Source: an uncultured Candidatus Melainabacteria bacterium (GTDB taxonomy: Bacteria > Cyanobacteriota > Vampirovibrionia > Gastranaerophilales > Gastranaerophilaceae). From it: 5,192 bases of DNA. Both the position numbers and the translations under genes were made by a program. The stretch lies in assembly GCA_937898445.1 (NCBI GenBank), contig CALEJY010000102.1, positions 1 to 5,192 of the forward strand. Reading direction: 5' to 3'. Shown one piece after another: positions 1 through 4,625 of the stretch; position 1 is the first letter of the stretch, and every line of letters begins with the position of its first letter. The notes beneath the pieces were generated by a model that did not search any database, had not been told where the DNA came from, and saw only the letters and a list, made by a program, of their open reading frames with translations.

Positions 1-1129
1 TTCTGAAGTTTAATAAGTTTCTGAAGTCAAACATTGCTGGTGTAAAGTGAGAAAACATTTCTCGTTTTGCTTTCTTTTCTCTTACAAGTGCTTTGATTTT
101 CTTCAAATCTTTTACCTGTCCGGTTTTGAACCTATCCGGTTTGTACATTGCCCACGCTTGGTGTGGATAATATGTTGAACGACATTCATTTGTGTTTTGG
201 TTTAATAACATTTCCCTAAACATACAATAATCAATGTCATAAAATTCCTGTTTTACATTTTTGTAATAAGGCTGCATTTTTTCTGGCATAAATACTTCCG
301 GATCAGGAATATATTCTTCATACGGATTGCGTTCTTCCATATACTCTTTACTTCCAATTCCGACAATTTGTATTGCTTTAGAAAATTTTTCTAAAATACC
401 TAAATCGTCTGCGTAATTTCCCATTACATCTAAGAAAGAAGAAACACCTTTCCCGGTAGCAATATAGTCAGTGATAACTGTCTTTTTACCTGTTTTTTCA
501 AAATTATCGACAATCGTTTTTGGATCTGCTTTAATTCTGTTTAAATATTTGCGATATTCTGCTACTTCTTTGTCTGTCGGGCAGAATTGAGGAGACATTT
601 TCTTTACGCCTTCAGTTTTATCAGGCCAATACCAGTATTTAGAAAATGCAACGAACTTATAATCATCAATTCCGTCTTTCATCCATAATGCAGCGTTCAA
701 AAACCATTTTGGACTTCTGCCTAAACAAATTATAGGTTGATCCTTATATTTTGAATATATTTTTGCAGTCTTGATGAACTCATCCATTGTGTGTTCTCTT
801 TTCAGTGGAAGAACAAGATCTTTTTTATCAAAAAGTTCTTCTTTATTAATTGATTTATCTTTTTCAAAATTTTCATACCTTTTTCTGAAAAATAGTCTAC
901 GGTGCGGTTTCATCGCTTTGTATTCTTCATAATCAATATGTGGAACGGTTCTGTTTGGATCAAAATATTCTCCAAAATGAATATTTGCGCCAAAAGTGTG
1001 TCCAATTGGAACTTTTGCATAAGTTGGTCGAAAGTCATTGTTTGTTGTTGTCTTTTTTAAAGTAGGGTTTATTTGTAAAGTATTGTTAAGATTTGTAAAG
1101 TATTGCCCCTGAACTCTTGGTATAATCAT
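1..1129 (-). CDS. Uncharacterised protein, possible phosphoribosyltransferase-like domain (3' end outside window)
   Basis: An open frame of 376 codons starts at ATG 1129 and runs off the left edge with no stop, so the C-terminus is missing. The start is supported by AGGGA seven to eight bases upstream. I do not recognise the protein by name. No signal peptide or membrane segment is visible; it looks soluble and cytoplasmic. Residues 1-60 look low in structure and polar. A central region has a hydrophobic strand and loop, IICLGRSPKWF (133-143), followed after about 75 residues by TVITDYIATGKGVSSF (217-232). The second segment resembles the PRPP-binding loop of type I phosphoribosyltransferases (hydrophobic strand, acidic residue, then T/S-G-x-G/T), and the first could be their PPi loop. 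The second acidic residue of the classical pair is Tyr (D221-Y222), so the assignment is tentative. The tail (335-360) is rich in Lys and Arg. It lies 97 bases downstream of tcdA on the same strand. Confidence 0.85.
   Translation of the reverse strand, partial: MIIPRVQGQYFTNLNNTLQINPTLKKTTTNNDFRPTYAKVPIGHTFGANIHFGEYFDPNRTVPHIDYEEYKAMKPHRRLFFRKRYENFEKDKSINKEELFDKKDLVLPLKREHTMDEFIKTAKIYSKYKDQPIICLGRSPKWFLNAALWMKDGIDDYKFVAFSKYWYWPDKTEGVKKMSPQFCPTDKEVAEYRKYLNRIKADPKTIVDNFEKTGKKTVITDYIATGKGVSSFLDVMGNYADDLGILEKFSKAIQIVGIGSKEYMEERNPYEEYIPDPEVFMPEKMQPYYKNVKQEFYDIDYCMFREMLLNQNTNECRSTYYPHQAWAMYKPDRFKTGQVKDLKKIKALVREKKAKREMFSHFTPAMFDFRNLLNFR
1071..1105. repeat. 15-bp tandem direct repeat with 5-base spacer inside a coding region
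   Basis: ATTTGTAAAGTATTG occurs at 1071-1085 and again at 1091-1105. The 20-base period is not a multiple of three, so the two copies are read in different frames within codons 9-20 of the minus-strand gene, giving QYFTN then NTLQI. A shorter related TGTAAAG lies at 1207-1213. This may be a recent small duplication or a binding site near the start of the gene; nothing shows which. Confidence 0.7.
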
Positions 1130-1226
1130 GTATTTTCCCTAAATTTATTTCACTACTTTCAGATTAAAACTGGTAAAATAAAATTTTGCTAGTTAGAAAA
1201 AATATGTGTAAAGTTTGTTAATAATG

Positions 1227-1976
1227 CTATTTTATCAAATCTTTTATCACTTCGCTTGCTATAATCATTCCAACAACTGGTGGAACAAATGCGTTACTTC
1301 CGGGAATTTGGTGTTTAACGGTACATTTTCTTGTGCCTGGAGGACAAACGCAATGTGCTTTACAGCTTATTGACATATCTTCTTTCGGTTTGATAGGAGT
1401 TTCTTTTGAATAAACAACCTTAACTCCTTTAATTCTGCGTTTTCTAAGTTCTGTTCTTATGACTTTTGCAAGTGGACAAACAGAGGTTTTAGAAATATCT
1501 GCAACTTCAAATCTTGTCGGATCCATTTTATTTCCGGCTCCCATTGCGCAAATGATTGGAGTATTAGCGGCTTTTGCTTTTTCTATCAAAGAAAGTTTTC
1601 CGACAACTGTGTCAATTGCATCGATTACGTAATCATATTGAGAAAAATCAAATTGCTCCTCAGTTTGAGGTGTGTAAAATGTTTGATGAGTATTTACAAC
1701 GCAATTCGGATTGATATCTAAAATTCGCTCTTTTGCAACGTCAACTTTGTATTTTCCGACAGTTTTTCGAGTAGCATATAGTTGTCTATTTAGGTTTGTA
1801 ATACAAACTTTGTCATCATCAATTATATCAATTGTTCCTAAGCCACTTCTGACAAGAGCCTCAACGGCATAAGCTCCGACACCGCCTATTCCAAATACTG
1901 CAACTCTTGAATTTGCTAATTTTTCTATTCCTTCATGTCCTATTAATAATTCTGTTCTTGAAAATTGATTTAACAT
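1227..1976 (-). CDS. tcdA: tRNA threonylcarbamoyladenosine dehydratase (ThiF/E1-like family)
   Basis: The 249-residue product is a member of the ThiF/MoeB/E1-like adenylating family. TcdA (YgdL/CsdL) uses ATP to cyclise t6A to ct6A at position 37 of ANN-decoding tRNAs in the cytoplasm. Residues 7-17 (RTELLIGHEGI) match the TcdA N-terminus. The nucleotide-binding GIGGVG is at 29-34, the DDDKVCITNLNRQ stretch (53-65) holds the ATP-contacting Asp, Asn and Arg residues, and DAID is at 119-122. The C-terminal CPPGTRKCTV...QIPGS...FVPPVVG (211-236) is typical of TcdA rather than ThiF or MoeB. A Cys cluster (C205, C209, C211, C218) sits before it. Length is close to the usual 240-270. The ATG at 1976 has AGAGG four bases upstream. 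A -10-like box lies about 33 bases upstream of the start. No cysteine desulfurase or CsdE partner is visible beside it. The family call is firm; the TcdA call is good. Confidence 0.92.
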   Translation of the reverse strand: MLNQFSRTELLIGHEGIEKLANSRVAVFGIGGVGAYAVEALVRSGLGTIDIIDDDKVCITNLNRQLYATRKTVGKYKVDVAKERILDINPNCVVNTHQTFYTPQTEEQFDFSQYDYVIDAIDTVVGKLSLIEKAKAANTPIICAMGAGNKMDPTRFEVADISKTSVCPLAKVIRTELRKRRIKGVKVVYSKETPIKPKEDMSISCKAHCVCPPGTRKCTVKHQIPGSNAFVPPVVGMIIASEVIKDLIK

Positions 1977-2001
1977 TTTACCTCTTTAAATTATGTGTAT
2001 T

Positions 2002-2014
2002 TGTTATAATTATA
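2002..2014. promoter_or_regulatory. Shared, palindromic -10 element of a divergent promoter
   Basis: TATAATTATA at 2005-2014 is a perfect palindrome. It gives a consensus TATAAT on the plus strand (2005-2010) and another on the minus strand (2014-2009), overlapping by two bases. The plus-strand copy is preceded by TGT, making an extended -10 (TGTTATAAT, 2002-2010) that would not need a good -35; none is evident. The plus copy would start transcription near 2017, about 27 bases before the acyltransferase ATG. The minus copy would start near 2002, about 26 bases before tcdA. Symmetric -10 boxes driving divergent transcription are known in bacteria; activity here is inferred. Confidence 0.55.
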
Positions 2015-2043
2015 GCGCAAAATTTTTATGATATTATTTGTTT

Positions 2044-3153
2044 ATGTGTAAGATGTTTTCAGATGAAATAAATATATTAAAAGCATTGGCTATAATGCTT
2101 GTTGTTTCAGGGCATTTGGAGTTTTCTTTATTGGGAATATTTCCACCTTATTCTTTTCAAATAGCTTTGTTTTTCTTTATATCCGGTTGTTTGTTTAAGG
2201 ATAAATATTTGGACAATGTATCTTTATTTTTTGAACGAAGGGTAAAAAGTCTTTTAGTTCCATACTTTTGGTATAACTTATTTTATATGTTTGTGACAAT
2301 TGTTATTGCAAAATTAACCGGAAAATTCTGGGGAATGTCATTGAGTTTTAAAAATTTCTTTGTAACTCCGTTTTTAAACGGTCATCAATTTGATTTGTCT
2401 TGCCCTTTGTGGTTTGTAACTCAATTGTTTATGACATTGATAACTTTTCTGTTTGTTTTCAGAATTTCGAAAAAGACAACAGAAAATAAATATATTCATC
2501 TAACAATTTTCACTATATTAGGAGTTTTGGCAATTCCGTTTGATAAAATCTTTCCGACAACTCCTGTGATGTTGGTTGTGATAAGAACAATGATGTCATT
2601 ATTTTTTGTTTATATCGGCTATTTTTACACTCATTATATTAAAAATAATTATGATATTTTTACACCAAAATGGTTTAGCGGAATTGTAGTGTTGCAATCA
2701 ATTTTGTGGTTGTTTAACCGAGATTTTAACCCTGAACAAGGAATTGGCTTGAGTTATGTTCTTGTTTGGGGAAGATTTGATAATCAGTTGATTGTTCCGA
2801 TTTTGACCAGTTTGACCGGAATTTGGGCTTCTTTATTTGTTGTAAAAATATTGTATCCGTATTTGAAAAATGTGAAATTTATTCAAGATATGGGAAATGT
2901 TACTTATCATATTATGGCAAATCACCTGTTTGTAATGTATATAATTACAGCGATATTTTTGAAAATTCATGGAATACCAATTACAGAGCGAGCAAATCAC
3001 GATATTTATTGGATTTATAATCCTGTTCAAACAACATATTTGTATTTTGTTGTAACAATGATTGTAACAACGTATATTGGGGTTGGATTGAAGAAATTGC
3101 ATAGTTTATTTGAAAATAAATGTAATATACCACTTGAAAAATCTGAAAAATAG
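2044..3153 (+). CDS. Acyltransferase-3 family integral membrane protein
   Basis: The 369-residue product is very hydrophobic, with about ten predicted membrane spans, the size and layout of the acyltransferase-3 (OafA/WecH-like) family. These inner-membrane enzymes move acetyl or other acyl groups from the cytoplasm onto surface glycans or other extracytoplasmic acceptors. The N-terminus has the family pattern: INILKALAIMLVVSGH (9-24), ending in the conserved His of helix 1. Next come FFFISGCLF (43-51), a basic loop FFERRVKSLLVPYF (62-75), and PLWFVTQLF (121-129). The acceptor cannot be read from sequence and no polysaccharide genes are adjacent. The start is uncertain. ATG 2044 is preferred over TTG 2038 and ATG 2053, yet none has a recognisable SD, unlike the other genes here. 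Transcription is probably from the extended -10 at 2002-2010 and may end at the hairpin at 3174-3192. Confidence 0.88.
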   Translation: MCKMFSDEINILKALAIMLVVSGHLEFSLLGIFPPYSFQIALFFFISGCLFKDKYLDNVSLFFERRVKSLLVPYFWYNLFYMFVTIVIAKLTGKFWGMSLSFKNFFVTPFLNGHQFDLSCPLWFVTQLFMTLITFLFVFRISKKTTENKYIHLTIFTILGVLAIPFDKIFPTTPVMLVVIRTMMSLFFVYIGYFYTHYIKNNYDIFTPKWFSGIVVLQSILWLFNRDFNPEQGIGLSYVLVWGRFDNQLIVPILTSLTGIWASLFVVKILYPYLKNVKFIQDMGNVTYHIMANHLFVMYIITAIFLKIHGIPITERANHDIYWIYNPVQTTYLYFVVTMIVTTYIGVGLKKLHSLFENKCNIPLEKSEK

Positions 3154-3173
3154 TTTATAATAAAACAGAGGGT

Positions 3174-3195
3174 GGAGATGTTTGACATCTCCTTT
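3174..3195. terminator. Hairpin between convergent genes, probable terminator
   Basis: GGAGATGT (3174-3181) pairs perfectly with ACATCTCC (3185-3192) across a three-base loop. On the plus strand it follows the acyltransferase stop by 20 bases and is followed by TTT. On the minus strand it follows the small ORF stop by 12 bases and is followed by ACCCTCTG and then a T run (3164-3161 region). It could therefore serve transcripts from both sides. The short T tracts make it a moderate rather than a classical intrinsic terminator. Confidence 0.5.
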
Positions 3196-3204
3196 AATGT
3201 CCCC

Positions 3205-3279
3205 CTATTTTGTTGATTTAAGAGTTAATACGATTGCTAATATAAGTATTAACTCTTTTGTGCTTATTGCAAATATCAA
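3205..3279 (-). CDS. Putative 24-residue hydrophobic membrane peptide, type I toxin-like
   Basis: A short minus-strand frame starts with TTG at 3279 and stops with TAG at 3207-3205. Its start is marked by AGGAGGTGAT (3293-3284), an uninterrupted ten-base match to the 16S 3' end, eight bases from AGGAGG to TTG. That is by far the strongest ribosome binding site in the window and is hard to explain unless something is translated here. The peptide has a hydrophobic core ELILILAIVLTL (9-20), enough for most of one membrane span, and a basic tail KSTK (21-24). Short single-span peptides with strong SDs are typical of type I toxins (Ibs, Fst, TisB and the holin-like toxin group), which act at the inner membrane. 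I see no specific sequence match to any of them. The frame contains a 12-bp inverted repeat, which could make the mRNA fold over its own start. Function is inferred from architecture only. Confidence 0.42.
   Translation of the reverse strand: MIFAISTKELILILAIVLTLKSTK
3220..3257. repeat. 12-bp perfect inverted repeat inside the small ORF
   Basis: AAGAGTTAATAC (3220-3231) is the exact reverse complement of GTATTAACTCTT (3246-3257), with a 14-base loop. On the plus strand it ends in TTTTG and could act as a weak terminator. On the minus strand it falls within codons 8-20 of the small ORF. Next to it, ATCAAC on the minus strand (3219-3214) can pair with GTTGAT overlapping the TTG start (3280-3275), extending the fold over the start codon. 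Confidence 0.75.
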
Positions 3280-3283
3280 CTTT

Positions 3284-3293
3284 ATCACCTCCT
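3284..3293 (-). promoter_or_regulatory. Ten-base consensus ribosome binding site of the small ORF
   Basis: AGGAGGTGAT on the minus strand is complementary to the 3' end of 16S rRNA over ten consecutive bases. The spacer AAAG leads to TTG at 3279. It decides the start of the 24-codon ORF. The other SDs in the window match over only four to six bases. Confidence 0.6.
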
Positions 3294-3378
3294 GCATATC
3301 GGTTTTGCAAATTTTGAGTTTGAGCCGCAGAGATATGGATTATGATAAATTTGGGGAGCATTTGCCCTCTGTAATTTA

Positions 3379-3406
3379 ATAATATTGCAAAATGTAAAAA
3401 GGTAAA
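3379..3406 (-). promoter_or_regulatory. Sigma70-like promoter of the small minus-strand unit
   Basis: On the minus strand, TTTACC (3406-3401, four of six to the -35 consensus) is followed after 16 bases by TATTAT (3384-3379, five of six to the -10). The expected start is about 3372, exactly where the complementary 5' end ACAGAGGG begins. The -35 lies inside a palindrome. Confidence 0.4.
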
Positions 3407-3419
3407 TCCACTGGATTTA
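3403..3419. repeat. 17-bp palindrome, operator-like
   Basis: TAAATCCACTGGATTTA has perfect 8-bp arms around one central base. It overlaps four bases of the putative -35 box of the minus-strand unit and lies upstream of the plus-strand promoter at 3453-3481. This is the size and symmetry of a dimeric repressor site. As RNA it would be only a tight hairpin with no T tract, so a terminator is less likely. Confidence 0.5.
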
Positions 3420-3452
3420 GGATTTGGGAAATTAAAAAATATTCTCCATTTG

Positions 3453-3481
3453 TTGTTATCCTGTTTGCTAATACGTATATT
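3453..3481 (+). promoter_or_regulatory. Sigma70-like promoter upstream of the MCE gene
   Basis: TTGTTA (3453-3458, four of six) and TATATT (3476-3481, five of six) are spaced by the ideal 17 bases. Transcription would begin near 3488, giving a leader of about 147 bases before ATG 3635. That leader contains a 37-codon ORF and a 7-bp inverted repeat. Confidence 0.45.
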
Positions 3482-3505
3482 TATCTTTTTTGTTAAAACA
3501 TAAAT

Positions 3506-3619
3506 ATGGCGATGATATTGAAGGTTTTTAATTATTTTTTGTTATATGTTTTGCAACTTTTTCAGGTGCATAATTTAGAAGGGTTATGCAATTTGTTTAA
3601 GAATTTTTTTGTAGGGTAA
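3506..3619 (+). CDS. Possible 37-codon upstream ORF in the MCE leader
   Basis: ATG 3506 opens a frame of 37 codons that ends at TAA 3617-3619, 15 bases before the MCE start codon. The predicted peptide is rich in Phe, Leu and Val (for example FNYFLLYVLQLF, 8-19) and so might be membrane-seeking. There is no SD before ATG 3506 or the second in-frame ATG at 3512, and the T-rich local DNA alone would produce such residues. The reason to list it is its place: about 18 bases after the predicted transcript start and directly before the next gene, as for a leader peptide. It may well not be translated. Confidence 0.18.
   Translation: MAMILKVFNYFLLYVLQLFQVHNLEGLCNLFKNFFVG
3567..3590. repeat. 7-bp inverted repeat in the MCE leader
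   Basis: TGCATAA (3567-3573) and TTATGCA (3584-3590) are perfect complements separated by ten bases. The repeat could be a protein-binding site or a small RNA hairpin about 45 bases before the MCE start. No T tract follows directly, although T7 at 3604-3610 comes soon after. Confidence 0.45.
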
Positions 3620-3634
3620 TAGAGGGTTTTATTG

Positions 3635-4540
3635 ATGAGCAGTTTTTATAAATCATTAGCTATAATTTTGTTTTTATGTGCTATTGCTTGGGGATATGTA
3701 AATTATCGAACAAATACTTATGTTACGGCAGAATTTTCTAATTTGCGCCCGTTTCATAGTTTTGCTCCAATATATTATAACGGGTTTAAAATAGGTAGAG
3801 TTGTTAAAGTTAAACCTAATAAAACTTATACATCAACAATCGTAACAATGGAACTTCATCCGTATGATTTGAAGTTGCCTGTTAATATTTCTGCAAATTT
3901 GAAAAAAGAGAAAAACAGATGGGGTAGAAAATTTGATTATATTGACATAATGTATCCAAAAGATCCTTCTATTTATTACCTTAAAGATGGTGACAGGATT
4001 TCAGGTAAAACAACTGTTGATATAGAATCTTTCTTTGCAAATCAAGATCCGGAAACATTGGAACAAATGAGATTGGATATGGCAGAAAGTGCAAAGAATT
4101 TGAATATAACTTTGCAGACAATCGGGGATTTGTTCTCAACTCTAAATGATATGGCAGTTGGAGTAAGTCCGAATATGGTAAAAGCTTCAAAAGATTTTAG
4201 CGAAACAACAGGAAATTTTGTTAAGGTTTCTGAAAGCGCAACAGATATTGCAGACAATATGACCGGACTTTCAAATAATGTTAGTGGTGCTTTGTCGTCA
4301 GAAAGAATGAATACCACTGCTCAAAATGTTCAAAACGTTTCTGATAACATAAATCAGCTTTCAAAAGAGATGAATAATGCAATTCCGCAAATGAATTGTT
4401 CATTACGACAGATTAACGGAATTTTGTATAATTTAAACGAAATGACTGCAGGCATGAATTGTACTATGAAGAAACCTTTTGGTGGAATGCGAATGATTTT
4501 CGGCAGTCCTGTCAGCAATAAAAAATGTGATTGTAGATAG
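3635..4540 (+). CDS. MCE/MlaD-family lipid-transport protein
   Basis: The 301-residue product has the layout of MlaD-type MCE proteins: a short N-terminus, one membrane anchor (about 8-22), an MCE beta-domain (about 29-130) and a long helical C-terminus. In the MCE domain, VTAEFSNLRPFHSFAPIYYN (30-49), then GFKIGRVVKV (50-59), follow the family pattern of a strand, a hydrophobic turn, and 'pV.y.G..vG.V..i'. MCE proteins form hexameric rings that carry lipids between inner and outer membranes, usually with an MlaE permease and MlaF ATPase, neither of which is adjacent. Residues 135-275 are polar and helical with spaced hydrophobics (NVQNVSDNINQLSKEM), consistent with a coiled-coil tube. The tail ends with CDCR, and Cys also occurs at 255 and 276. 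Start: AGAGGG lies eight bases before ATG 3635; TTG 3632 is less likely. Family call is strong; the exact lipid and partners are unknown. Confidence 0.87.
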   Translation: MSSFYKSLAIILFLCAIAWGYVNYRTNTYVTAEFSNLRPFHSFAPIYYNGFKIGRVVKVKPNKTYTSTIVTMELHPYDLKLPVNISANLKKEKNRWGRKFDYIDIMYPKDPSIYYLKDGDRISGKTTVDIESFFANQDPETLEQMRLDMAESAKNLNITLQTIGDLFSTLNDMAVGVSPNMVKASKDFSETTGNFVKVSESATDIADNMTGLSNNVSGALSSERMNTTAQNVQNVSDNINQLSKEMNNAIPQMNCSLRQINGILYNLNEMTAGMNCTMKKPFGGMRMIFGSPVSNKKCDCR

Positions 4541-4578
4541 CACATAAAATATATAGCCAATGTGGGGAATGTTTTTTT

Positions 4579-4584
4579 TATAAT
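4579..4584 (+). promoter_or_regulatory. Possible -10 box before the PAS sensor gene
   Basis: A consensus TATAAT follows a T8 tract in the 85-base gap between the MCE and sensor genes. It would start transcription near 4591, about 35 bases before ATG 4626. No acceptable -35 is seen 16-18 bases upstream. The T8 (4572-4579) could instead belong to a poor terminator for the MCE gene, as CACAT/ATGTG (4541-4545 and 4560-4564) can form a weak stem before it. Confidence 0.25.
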
Positions 4585-4625
4585 CTTAATTTAATATTTA
4601 AGGGTAATTAGAAGTAGAGGAAAGT

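Larger units (their letters stand above)
3165..3372 (-). other. Candidate compact transcription unit with complementary ends (type I toxin-like), or small inverted-repeat element
   Basis: The segment is bounded by ACAGAGGG (3165-3172) and its exact reverse complement CCCTCTGT (3365-3372). Read on the minus strand it begins at the start site predicted from the promoter at 3379-3406. It contains a very strong SD, a 24-codon hydrophobic ORF with a 12-bp internal inverted repeat and a following 8-bp hairpin, and it ends in the sequence that can pair with its own first eight bases. That arrangement is what long-range 5'-3' pairing in type I toxin mRNAs looks like. The alternative reading is a MITE-like insertion with 8-bp terminal inverted repeats. 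TAATAA is found just outside both ends (3158-3163 and 3377-3382), but this is weak evidence in such AT-rich DNA. Confidence 0.4.

Noticed and set aside
1130..1226. Search for a promoter or terminator between tcdA and the left-hand gene.
   Set aside because: TTAACA and TTTACA could be -35 boxes on the minus strand, but no -10 is properly spaced. No hairpin with a T tract is present, so co-transcription cannot be excluded.
2823..3102. Open frames on both strands inside the acyltransferase gene.
   Set aside because: They are shadows of the clear acyltransferase frame, with no SD and implausible composition.
3284..3293. ATCACCTCCT on the plus strand looks like the 3' end of 16S rRNA.
   Set aside because: The flanks do not match 16S rRNA; it is best read as a strong SD on the minus strand.
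3182..3379. 65-codon plus-strand frame.
   Set aside because: It starts with TTG inside the hairpin with no SD, has no recognisable motif, and lies antisense to the better supported small minus-strand unit.
3154..3631. CRISPR array, tRNA or riboswitch in the intergenic gap.
   Set aside because: No regularly spaced repeats, no cloverleaf and no recognised aptamer core were seen; only the inverted repeats and the small ORFs listed.
3981..4560. Minus-strand open frames of 68-91 codons opposite the MCE gene.
   Set aside because: They are antisense to a confident family member and lack their own start signals.
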